A program made the translations under genes and the position numbers. Positions 44,821 through 52,473 of a DNA stretch of 64,000 nucleotides are shown one piece after another. The first letter of the stretch is position 1. Each line of letters begins with the position of its first letter. The notes beneath the pieces were generated by a model. It made no database searches, was not told where the DNA came from, and saw only the letters and a program-made list of their open reading frames with translations. The stretch is from Clostridia bacterium. GTDB lineage: Bacteria > Bacillota > DSM-521 > Neomoorellales > SLTJ01. The DNA is taken from NCBI GenBank assembly GCA_004347685.1, contig SLTJ01000033.1, forward strand, positions 1-64,000, read 5' to 3'.

Positions 44821-45165
44821 TTGGCTCTGGCCACGCGACTCACCCTGTTCCGCCTGGCCGTGGCCCCCGTCTTCCTGGTCGTCTTTTTCTCCGGCCTGCC
44901 CGGCCGTACTATCTGGGCCGCCATGGTCTTCGCCCTGGCCATGGCCACCGATGCGTTAGACGGTTACGTGGCCCGGAGACGGCAAGAAGTCACAGCCCTG
45001 GGCCGGTTTCTCGACCCTCTGGCCGACAAGGTTATCCTTTCGCTGGCCGTGGTTTCACTCGCCCTGGCCGGTTTCCTCCCGGCCTGGATCAGCGCTTGCC
45101 TGGTCGGGCGGGAGGTTGTCGTCGCCGCTACCGCTGCTACCGCGCATCGTCGTAGAGTTCTTTGA
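44821..45165 (+). pseudogene. CDP-alcohol phosphatidyltransferase, N-terminal part
   Basis: The 114-codon frame from TTG 44821 (after GAGGAGG) encodes two or three membrane segments and the family signature DALDGYVARRRQEVTALGRF followed by LDPLADK, i.e. DGxxAR...GxxxDxxxD, which binds CDP-diacylglycerol and metal. A full enzyme has about 180-200 residues. Homology ends near 45135, where the sequence meets the 3' end of an opposite-strand glycosyltransferase fragment. It resembles PgsA, but truncation means activity is doubtful. Confidence 0.75.
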
Positions 45166-45568
45166 GCTTTTCCGGCGGGGTGCCCCAGGCGTAGAGAAGC
45201 TTGAGCTTGTGCATGAGAAAGACGGTGCGCCAGGTGCCGTGCCGTTCCCAGCGCCTGGCTGAAGTGGTGATGTGGGACGGCAGGAGCACCATCCGGCCGC
45301 GCCGCTGCAGCGCCCGTCCCAGTTCCCAGTCCTCCATGATAGGAATGGCCGGATACCCGCCTGCCGACCAGAAGGCTTTCCGCCGGCAGAAAATACCCTG
45401 GTCGCCGAAAAAGATCCCCAGAAACCGGGCCCGCGCATTCGAGCCAGCCTCGATCAGGCGAAAGGTCAGTCCGGGCCTGTCAATGCGGAGACGAAAGGCT
45501 CCCCCCACCACTTCCTCCTGATCAAGGGCCTTCTCAATATCTTCCAGGGCCGTCACCGGCGGCCTTGA
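45137..45568 (-). pseudogene. TIGR04283-like glycosyltransferase, C-terminal part
   Basis: The minus-strand frame reads EVVGGAFRLRID, FGDQGIFCRR, YPAIPIMEDWELGRALQRRG and TTSARRWERHGT, typical of the second half of the GT2 proteins found beside radical SAM/selenodomain genes (TIGR04283). The N-terminal nucleotide-binding half is missing. The natural stop lies at 45137. It faces the truncated phosphatidyltransferase and abuts the TVP38-like gene at its 5' end, so breakpoints flank it on both sides. Confidence 0.72.
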
Positions 45569-45581
45569 ATCACTGGTTCCG

Positions 45582-45730
45582 GTGGCCGGGGCGGCTCTGG
45601 CCTGGTTCTTCATCCCGGCGGTACAGGAGGCAGTGGCCCGGGCGGTGGCGGTCCTGGCGGCCGGCGATCTGCAACCGCTGCGGAAGTATCTCCTGGGTTT
45701 CGGCTGGGGGGGCCCCTCGTCTCCACCCTG
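45582..45730 (+). pseudogene. TVP38/TMEM64 gene, 5' part in another frame
   Basis: From about 45570 a frame encodes VAGAALAWFFIPAVQEAVAR then LAAGDLQPLRKYLLGFGWG, the expected first membrane helix and linker of a TVP38/TMEM64 protein. At a run of seven G and four C (45706-45716) the frame shifts by one and joins the downstream coding sequence. Could be a real lesion or a homopolymer sequencing error. Confidence 0.6.
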
Positions 45731-46258
45731 TTGATGGTGCTTCAGGCCCTGGTCCTCCCCCTCCCGGCCTTTATCATCACCTTTACCAACGCTTGGCTTT
45801 ACGGCTGGGCCTGGGGCGCCGCCCTTTCATGGAGCGGGGCCATGCTGGCGGCGCTCCTCTGCTACGGCCTGGCCCGCTGGTTCGGCCGGCCGCTGGTGGA
45901 GAGCCTGGTGGGCGGCCGAAACCTGGCCGCGGCCGATGCTTTTTTCACCCGCTACGGCGCCCAGGCGGTGCTCATTACCAGGCTGATCCCGGTAATTTCC
46001 TTTGACCTGGTCAGCTATGCCGCCGGCCTCACCTCGGTAGGCCTGTGGACTTTTTTCTGGGCCACCGGCCTGGGCCAGTTGCCCGCCACCCTGGTATACT
46101 CCTACGTGGGCCAGAGCCTGGGCCAGGGGGCGCAGGTTTTCCTCTGGGGGCTCTCCCTGGCCTTCGTGTTCGTTACTGCCGGCTGGGGCCTGCGCTCCTG
46201 GCTGCAGTCCCGCCGGGTGTCGGTGGATCCCGCTCCGGGGGAGGAAGGGCGTGGTTGA
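45731..46258 (+). CDS. TVP38/TMEM64 family membrane protein
   Basis: The 175-codon frame holds the VTT (SNARE-associated) domain: LPLPAFIITFTNAWLYGWAW, YGLARWFGRPLVESLVGG, TRYGAQAVLITRLIPVISFD, and SYAAGLTSVGLWTFF. Such proteins are inner-membrane and are linked to lipid scrambling or transport. Its first helix lies in a different frame upstream, so the gene is frameshifted unless the sequence is wrong. A TTG at 45731 could start a shortened form. The stop overlaps the next gene (TGATG). Confidence 0.8.
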   Translation: MMVLQALVLPLPAFIITFTNAWLYGWAWGAALSWSGAMLAALLCYGLARWFGRPLVESLVGGRNLAAADAFFTRYGAQAVLITRLIPVISFDLVSYAAGLTSVGLWTFFWATGLGQLPATLVYSYVGQSLGQGAQVFLWGLSLAFVFVTAGWGLRSWLQSRRVSVDPAPGEEGRG

Positions 46259-47232
46259 TGGATCCCGGGCAAGTGATCAGGCCCTTACCGGAGGGGACTG
46301 AGCCGGTCCGGGCGCGCGCTGGGAGGCCGGCCTCCTGGCGCCTGGCTGTCGCTGCCGTTCTCCTGTGGCTGCTGTTCCGGCAGGTACCGTGGGGTCAGTT
46401 CTGGCTGGCCTGGCGGGACCTGTCGCTCCCAGCAGTGCTTGCCTCCTCCGGCCTGACCATTCTTTCCATGGTGGTCAGCGCCTGGAAGTGGCGGCTGGTT
46501 CTCGAGGAACCGGGCCTGGCTACTCCCGGCACGGCTAGGCTTTTCCGCCTGTACCTGGTCGGCCTCTTTTTTAACAACTTCCTGCCCTCCGGCATGGGAG
46601 GCGATGTGGTGCGGGTGGCCCAGGTGTCCCGCGAAGTCGGCGTGGCCAGGGCCGCCGCCTCGGTGGTGGCCGAAAGGTTACTGGCCGCCGTGGGCCTGGT
46701 GGTGCCCAGCCTGGTCTTTTTCCTGCCGTACCGGCAGCAGCTTGGAGCCCTGTCCGCAGTGGTGCCGCTTCTGGCGGTGGCGGTCGCCGCGCTGGTGGGG
46801 CTTTGTTTCTTTCCCGGGTGGGCGCGGGGTTTGCTGCGGTTTTCCCGCCGCTGGCCCCGGGTGGCAGAAGCGCTTTCCGGCTTTCTGGAGATCCTCGGGC
46901 GTTACCGGGAGAGGCCGCGGCGGCTGGCCGTGGTCATCCTGTGGTCAATTGTTTTTCAGGGGCTGGTAGTTCTCATTAATTTTGTGCTCCTCCGGGGCCT
47001 GGGGGTGCCGGTCAGCCTGGGCGCGTGCATGACTGTCATTCCCCTGACCTCCGCCTTGGCCATGGTACCCTTGAGCATCAACGGCTTGGGCCTGCGCGAA
47101 TGGAGCTACGTTGCCCTGCTGGCCCCCTTCGGTGTGGACGCCGCCACCGCCGTGGCGGCTTCCCTGAGCTTTTTCGTGGTGGTGACCCTGGTGAGCTTGA
47201 TAGGGGGTGCGTGTTATCTCCTGGAGCGATAG
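46258..47232 (+). CDS. Flippase-like (LPG synthase transmembrane) protein
   Basis: This 324-residue, polytopic membrane protein of the UPF0104/lysylphosphatidylglycerol-synthase transmembrane family has about eight helices and the family blocks YLVGLFFNNFLPSGMGGDVV, RAAASVVAERL, PLSINGLGLREWSYVALLAP. Relatives flip or modify lipids; a synthetase domain is absent. ATG 46258 overlaps the stop of the TVP38-like gene, so both are in one operon, and the Fe-S protein gene starts 2 bp after its stop. Confidence 0.85.
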   Translation: MDPGQVIRPLPEGTEPVRARAGRPASWRLAVAAVLLWLLFRQVPWGQFWLAWRDLSLPAVLASSGLTILSMVVSAWKWRLVLEEPGLATPGTARLFRLYLVGLFFNNFLPSGMGGDVVRVAQVSREVGVARAAASVVAERLLAAVGLVVPSLVFFLPYRQQLGALSAVVPLLAVAVAALVGLCFFPGWARGLLRFSRRWPRVAEALSGFLEILGRYRERPRRLAVVILWSIVFQGLVVLINFVLLRGLGVPVSLGACMTVIPLTSALAMVPLSINGLGLREWSYVALLAPFGVDAATAVAASLSFFVVVTLVSLIGGACYLLER

Positions 47233-47233
47233 G

Positions 47234-48856
47234 GTGCGAGTTACTGCCACCTGGCTGGCCCCGGGCTTCAGCCTGGGCCTGGCGGCCATGCTGGCCGCCA
47301 GCCGCTGGACTTGGCTGGAGATGCGCTGGAATACAGGTCAGCTCTGGTGGGCCACCCTCCTCATTTTCCTCCTGGTCGGCCTTGCTGGCGGGAAACCCCT
47401 GGGGCCGGCCTGGCTGCTGGGAGCCGACCTCTTGCTGGCTCTCCTGACTGCAGCCGGGTCCGGGGAAGGGCCGGGGATACTGCTGGCCGCCCTTTTCCGT
47501 GAAGGCCTGGGCTGGACCGGCCTGAGCCTGGAGGTGGCTGGTGGGGTTATCGCAGCCGGCTTACTGGCCAGCCACCTCATATATGTGTTGCTCCGGCTAC
47601 CCGCGCCGGGCGGGGGAAATCCCCAGCTGCCGGGAGCGGGGCCCAGGCAGGATGCCCATCCGGCCCATAGCAGCCGGGAGGCGCTGGGGCGGCTGGTCGG
47701 GCAGCACCTGGAGAGCTGCGATTTGTGTGGCCGGTGCCTGCGTGCCTGTCCCCTGCCGCCGGGCCGCAAGGTACCCATGCGGGAACTGGCGGGCCACCTA
47801 CTACAGCCGGGCCCGTCCGCCGGGCGGCTGACAACTTTTGTTCTGGATTGTACCGCCTGTGGCCGGTGCGCCCAGGCCTGCCCCCGGGGACTGCGGCCGG
47901 ACTTGATGCTGCGGTGGGAAAAGGCCAAGTACCCTCGTATGCCCTACCGGGGGTTCATGCGGGTACGGGGCCCCAACCTGGCCCTGTGGGAACGGGTGGC
48001 CGTGGCGGTGCATAATCGCTCCCGGCGACCAAGCCTGGGCCGGCTGGCCCGCTATATTGATAACGGCCCGGGTCCGGCCCCTATCCTTTTCTATTTTGCC
48101 TGCTACCTCTTTTCGCCCACCGGCGTGGCGGCCGATACCCTGTGGCTGGCCGACCGCCTGGGGCTGACGTATAGCGTGCTGGGCGGCCTGCGGCATTGTT
48201 GCGGTTATGTTCACCGTCTGGCAGGCCAGCTCGAAGCCGCCGACGCTCTCTATGCCAGCCTGGGGGAGACCCTGGCCCGCCTGAGACCTGAAACCATTGT
48301 GACCGGCTGCGCCGAATGTTACAGGGGGTTGCAGGAAATCGCGCTCCTGTGGGGAATACCTGGCAAGGTGGTGAGCGCCGAGGACTTTGTCCTGGAGCAC
48401 TGGTTGGAACTGGGATTACCGTCCAGGCTCCCGGGGAAATGGGCCTACCACCGTTGCTGCCAGGCCGGACCTGACCCTTTACCGCCCGTGGCCGGTGAGG
48501 GATACGGATTGTTTCCCGCCGCTGCCGGAGGAGGGGCAGTGGCCGGGGTCGCCGCCCGGCCGGGCCGGCCATCCCTAGAGGAGGTGGCCGACCTTGTTCC
48601 TACCCCGGGTCACTGCTGCGGCATGGCGGCGGCAGAGCGCGACCGGCAGCACACGGTCCGGGTCCGGCGGGCCGAGGTGGCGGCGGCGCGGGAACTGGCC
48701 GGGGGAAAGCTGCTGGTGGATTGCGTTTCCTGCCGGGAAAAACTGCTCCCGCCCGGGAGGCGGGCCGGGGTGGAGGTCACTGACCTGGCTTCCTTGGCGG
48801 CCGCCTACCTGCGGACGATCACGGTCTCGAGCGGACCGTGCGGCTGTCAGGGCTAA
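47234..48856 (+). CDS. Membrane 4Fe-4S/CCG-domain oxidoreductase (HdrD-like)
   Basis: This 540-residue protein has about four N-terminal membrane helices (to residue 125), two 4Fe-4S ferredoxin motifs CDLCGRCLRACP and CTACGRCAQACP (about 158-215), and two Cys-rich CCG-type regions (LRHCCGYVHRL with CAECY, and GHCCGMAAA with CVSCREK). The C-terminus ends SSGPCGCQG. The layout resembles heterodisulfide-reductase D/GlpC-type electron carriers fixed to the membrane. It may pass electrons from quinones or thiols to the neighbouring ArsM/radical SAM protein; this is inference. GTG 47234 follows the previous stop by 1 bp; GTG 47207 is an alternative. Confidence 0.8.
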   Translation: MRVTATWLAPGFSLGLAAMLAASRWTWLEMRWNTGQLWWATLLIFLLVGLAGGKPLGPAWLLGADLLLALLTAAGSGEGPGILLAALFREGLGWTGLSLEVAGGVIAAGLLASHLIYVLLRLPAPGGGNPQLPGAGPRQDAHPAHSSREALGRLVGQHLESCDLCGRCLRACPLPPGRKVPMRELAGHLLQPGPSAGRLTTFVLDCTACGRCAQACPRGLRPDLMLRWEKAKYPRMPYRGFMRVRGPNLALWERVAVAVHNRSRRPSLGRLARYIDNGPGPAPILFYFACYLFSPTGVAADTLWLADRLGLTYSVLGGLRHCCGYVHRLAGQLEAADALYASLGETLARLRPETIVTGCAECYRGLQEIALLWGIPGKVVSAEDFVLEHWLELGLPSRLPGKWAYHRCCQAGPDPLPPVAGEGYGLFPAAAGGGAVAGVAARPGRPSLEEVADLVPTPGHCCGMAAAERDRQHTVRVRRAEVAAARELAGGKLLVDCVSCREKLLPPGRRAGVEVTDLASLAAAYLRTITVSSGPCGCQG

Positions 48857-48908
48857 TAGAGTAGTGGCGAGAGGCGATTTGTCGGGGTTGTGAAGGAGGC
48901 AATTAATT

Positions 48909-51266
48909 TTGAAGGAAGCTGTGCGCCGGGTATACCGGGAGGCCCTGACCCGCGCCGAAGCCGCGGGGGCCGGCAGCCCGGGTGGCGGGGGATCGCTGGC
49001 CGGAGGTGATGCCCCTGGCCCCTTGCCTGATAGCAGTTGCTGTACTACAGATCTCGGCCCCTACGCGGAAGTCCTGGCCCGCCTACCCCAGGAGGCCAGG
49101 AATATGACCTTTGGCTGCGGCAATCCCCTGGCCGTAGCCCGCCTGGAGCCGGGCGAGACGGTGGTGGACGTGGGCTGCGGCGCCGGCCTGGACTTGATTC
49201 TGGCTGCCCTCCGGATCGGGCCGGGGGGCCGGGTTATTGGCGTGGACTTCACCCCGGAGATGCTGGAGCGGGCCGCCAAGAACGCCGCGGCCGCCGGGGT
49301 GACGAACGTGCTTTTCCTGGAGGGTGAGGCGGAAAGGCTCCCCCTGGAAGACGCCGTGGCCGACACCGTGATCAGCAACTGTGTTCTCAACCTGGTGGCT
49401 GACAAGGCAGCCGCCTTCCGCGAAATCGCCCGCTGCCTGAAACCAGGCGGGAGAATAATCGTTTCCGACATTGTGGCTGCAGCAGAACTGCCGCCCGAGA
49501 TCCGTACGGACCCTGAACTTTGGGCCTCGTGCATCGGCGGGGCCATCCCCGAAGCGGAATACCTGCGTCTCTGGCACGAAGCCGGCCTTCGCGGCCTGAC
49601 CGTCCTCAAACGCAGCGCCGTTGACACCCGGGGTGTCCGCCTGTTCAGTATTACCCTGGAAGGCATTAGGGTGGGAGAGGGGGACAGCGCCGGTGGCGAC
49701 CCGGCTGCAGCCGGGCATACTGCTGCGAGGCCGGTGCTCCCTGTACTTCTGGACGTGGGCCACGGGCTGACCGCCCTTTTCAACCCGGCCTACCCGGCGT
49801 GGGCCCTGACAGATGCGGTTGGCCGGAGGTTAGCCGGGGAGCCGGGAGACGAACACGCGCCGGCCAAGGCCGGTCCTCCCCCACCACCGGGCCCGGAAAA
49901 TGAGGTGCACCTGCGGCCGCAGGCCGCGGATTTCCTGGCTGGCCTGCAAGTGCGGCAACTGCTGTTCCCCGGCCCGGACTACCAGGGGCGGGACCGGTTC
50001 CTGCAGCCCGGGCCTCTCCGGGAACTCTGGCTGCACGTAACCCAAGACTGCAACCTGCGCTGCCGGCACTGCCTGGTGGAGGCCGGCCAGGGCGCGGAGG
50101 AGGAGCTTTCCCTGGAGGACTGGCTGGCCGTAGCTGCCGAGGCCGTGCAACTGGGGGCGGAAAGGTTTTACCTTACCGGCGGGGAGCCCTTTAGACGCGG
50201 CGATGCCGTGCAGATCATCCGGGAACTGAGTTCGGCCTGCGAGGTGGTGGTTCTCACCAACGGCACCCTGGTCCCGGAGATTGTGGCGGGGTTGCCGGTG
50301 GGGGCGCCCATTACCTTTCAGGTGAGCCTGGAGGGACCACCGGCGGTTCACGAAGCCCTGCGGGGCCAGCACAGCTTTGCCCGGGCCGTGGCCGGGATCC
50401 GGGCCCTGAAGGGAGCCGGGTTCAGGGTGGTGGCGGCAGCCACGCTGATCAGGTTAAACAGGCGGCACCTGGCCGGGCTGGTGGACCTGGTGGCCGGCCT
50501 GGGGCTGGAGGACCTGCACGTTTTGTGGCTACACCGGCGGGGCCGGGCCGCCGGGGCCCTGGCCGACCTGGCCCTTACCCCTGGGGAAGTAGGCGCGGCC
50601 ATGGCCGAACTCTCCGACCTGGCCCGGAGGGCCGGGCTGACCCTGGACAACGAGGCATCTTTGGCTGCCCGGCTGGCGTCGCCCGCGGGTACCAGGCACG
50701 ACTTGTGCCAGGCCGGCGTGGACTGTCTGGCCGTCGGCCCCCGGGGGACGGTCTATCCGTGTGCTTCCCTGGTGGGAGTGGAAGATTTCGCCTGCGGGTC
50801 CCTCCAGGCCCAAACCCTGGAAGAAATCTGGCGGCAGAGTCCCAGAATTCAGAGCCTGCGTGCCTTGAGCCTGGTGACTGCGCGGGAGTGCCGGGTATGC
50901 GTGTGGCGGTTTTACTGTGGCGGTGGCTGTCCGGCCTATAAGTTCCAGGCCGGTGGCGGCGACTTGGCGGTCCGTGATCCCTACTGCGAGGCCTACCAGG
51001 CCCTGGCCAGGCTGGCCATGGGTAACTTGGCCGCACGGCAGGCCGATGGGGGCGAGCCTGGGCTGCCGGAGCCCGTCACCTGGGCCGGGACCGCACCGGC
51101 CTCCCCGCCGGGTCCGGCCGGGTTCAGGCTTTTTGGTGGCAGCCAGCCCGGTGCGGGCGAAACGGTCCAGACCTACCGCTGCGCCTGCGTGCTTTCCAGC
51201 GGGAACCATAACCGTCTAGGCCAGCCCGGGGCTTGCGGCCCAAGGGCGAGTAGCTGCTGCAGTTAG
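48909..51266 (+). CDS. ArsM-type methyltransferase fused to radical SAM/SPASM protein
   Basis: This 785-residue protein has several parts. Residues 1-255 are an arsenite methyltransferase-like domain: Cys44-Cys45, FGCGNP (Cys70), the SAM site VVDVGCGAGLDL, ISNCVLNL (Cys158) and ASCIGGA (Cys208), the cysteines that bind As(III) in ArsM. Residues 270-315 could be a PqqD/RRE-like module. Residues 370-600 are a radical SAM domain with CNLRCRHC (381-388) and YLTGGEP. A SPASM region follows (CRVCVWRFYCGGGC, 661-674), then a 90-residue tail ending with Cys758, 760, 776, 783 and 784. TTG 48909 is 10 nt after AAGGAGGC. It probably modifies a methylated or thiol-bound arsenical, or a peptide. No equivalent fusion is known to me. 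Confidence 0.85.
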   Translation: MKEAVRRVYREALTRAEAAGAGSPGGGGSLAGGDAPGPLPDSSCCTTDLGPYAEVLARLPQEARNMTFGCGNPLAVARLEPGETVVDVGCGAGLDLILAALRIGPGGRVIGVDFTPEMLERAAKNAAAAGVTNVLFLEGEAERLPLEDAVADTVISNCVLNLVADKAAAFREIARCLKPGGRIIVSDIVAAAELPPEIRTDPELWASCIGGAIPEAEYLRLWHEAGLRGLTVLKRSAVDTRGVRLFSITLEGIRVGEGDSAGGDPAAAGHTAARPVLPVLLDVGHGLTALFNPAYPAWALTDAVGRRLAGEPGDEHAPAKAGPPPPPGPENEVHLRPQAADFLAGLQVRQLLFPGPDYQGRDRFLQPGPLRELWLHVTQDCNLRCRHCLVEAGQGAEEELSLEDWLAVAAEAVQLGAERFYLTGGEPFRRGDAVQIIRELSSACEVVVLTNGTLVPEIVAGLPVGAPITFQVSLEGPPAVHEALRGQHSFARAVAGIRALKGAGFRVVAAATLIRLNRRHLAGLVDLVAGLGLEDLHVLWLHRRGRAAGALADLALTPGEVGAAMAELSDLARRAGLTLDNEASLAARLASPAGTRHDLCQAGVDCLAVGPRGTVYPCASLVGVEDFACGSLQAQTLEEIWRQSPRIQSLRALSLVTARECRVCVWRFYCGGGCPAYKFQAGGGDLAVRDPYCEAYQALARLAMGNLAARQADGGEPGLPEPVTWAGTAPASPPGPAGFRLFGGSQPGAGETVQTYRCACVLSSGNHNRLGQPGACGPRASSCCS

Positions 51267-51270
51267 GAAT

Positions 51271-51702
51271 CTTACAGCACAGGAACCGTCGTTTAGGACC
51301 AGAGAATTGCTGCTGACTATTAAGGATGATAAGATGCGGGCTGATGCCCTTTCGGTAGCCGTCACCATAGCTGGAAGGTATTTCCCCCGGGAGTTCCTGC
51401 TAAAATTCTTCGAGGAGGAGTTGAGTATGTTGCAGGGAGCCAGCATTGTTCAGGACTGGATTAACGAGGGTATGGAAAAGGGCATGGAAAAGGGCATGGA
51501 AAAGGGTATGGAAAAGGGTAGAATTACGACCATGCGCGAAGATACTCTGGAAGTGCTTAGCGAACGCTTTGGAATGGTCAAGAAGGGCCTCAGCCAGAAG
51601 CTGCTTAGTATTGAGGACCCGGCCATCTTGCGGTTCCTGCATAAAAAAAGTGTGCAGGTGGAAAGCCTGGAGGAGTTTATCAGACTGCTGGAAAATATTT
51701 AA
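51271..51702 (+). pseudogene. Rpn/PD-(D/E)XK transposase family, C-terminal part
   Basis: The frame reads KDDKMRADALSVAVTIAGRY, FPREFLLKFFEEELSML, ASIVQDWINEG and a C-terminal helical region, as in the end of Rpn-type recombination-promoting nucleases. The N-terminal nuclease domain is missing. Four 12-bp units give GMEKGMEKGMEKGMEK (51469-51516). It may be read from a TTG at 51307. It follows the ArsM/radical SAM gene directly, so recombination has occurred here. Confidence 0.65.
51469..51516 (+). repeat. Four tandem 12-bp units encoding GMEK
   Basis: GGTATGGAAAAG or GGCATGGAAAAG occurs four times in a row. Variation in unit number between strains would be expected from slippage. Confidence 0.85.
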
Positions 51703-51799
51703 TACCTTGCCCCGGGATTGGCGTTCCACAGAAAAAGGGCCACGTCCATCTGGGTGCGTGGCTCCCTGGTTATTTGATTAGGCACCCGGCTCTACGAGC

Positions 51800-52196
51800 A
51801 GTATTGGCGGCCGACGGCCGCTTCCACTCCAAGTGGCTGAACATGATGTATCCGAGGCTGTATCTGGCAAGGAATCTGCTACGGGATGATGGGATTATTT
51901 TTGTTAGCATGGACGATAACGAAATAGGTAACCTCAAGAAAGTGTGCGAGGCTATTTTTGGCGAAGAGAATTTCGTTGGGTGCTTTGTCTGGCGGAGACG
52001 AGCCTCCTCTGCATTAGCCGAACGACTTGTCTCAACCGACCACGAATACGTACTCGCGTTTCAGAGACATAGTTTTATCTCCCTTGGAATCCCCAAGGAT
52101 TTTTCCGCCTACTCAAATCCTGATAATGATCCGCGTGGCGATTGGGTGGCTGGCTCCCCGAACACCCGGCCATCCAGCGCGGCGCAATGGTGTTGA
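51800..52196 (+). pseudogene. Fragment of a type III DNA methyltransferase
   Basis: The frame reads GRFHSKWLNMMYPRLYLARN, DDGIIFVSMDDNEIGNLKKV, FGEENFVGCFVWRRRASSAL and STDHEYVLAFQR, the central block of type III Mod proteins. The DPPY motif before it and the SAM site after it are missing. Homology ends near 52150. It is unrelated in position to the mod gene at 22375, though that gene lacks just such a block. Confidence 0.72.
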
Positions 52197-52278
52197 AGAC
52201 GGCTACCGGGCCGCCAACTCTTTCACCTCAGATTACACGCCCGCAGGTTAGTAGATACCAGCTTTTTCGGCGCCCTCC

Positions 52279-52307
52279 TGGACCATCACTTGCCGCCATG
52301 GTATAAT
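52279..52307 (+). promoter_or_regulatory. Probable promoter of the his operon
   Basis: TGGACC (52279-52284), 17-bp spacer, perfect TATAAT (52302-52307). The 166-nt leader to hisZ has no T-box signature (no AGGGTGGNACCGCG-like element) that I can find. Confidence 0.5.
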
Positions 52308-52473
52308 GGTCTTAGTTTGCGTTCGGTGACCCGGAAAGTGAGCCGTTTGCGGTGCGCCGTTACCCCTTGAGGAATTTGCCCTGGGCGTGGACCCGGTCAA
52401 GCGGAAGCGGGCGCCGGTTCTCTGTTTGAGGGTATGAGTGCTACAACATTTTTTGGAGAAGGGTTGTTTGTGC

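Noticed and set aside
52308-52473. T-box riboswitch before hisZ
   Set aside because: No specifier-stem or AGGGTGGNACCGCG-like antiterminator and no terminator were found in the leader.
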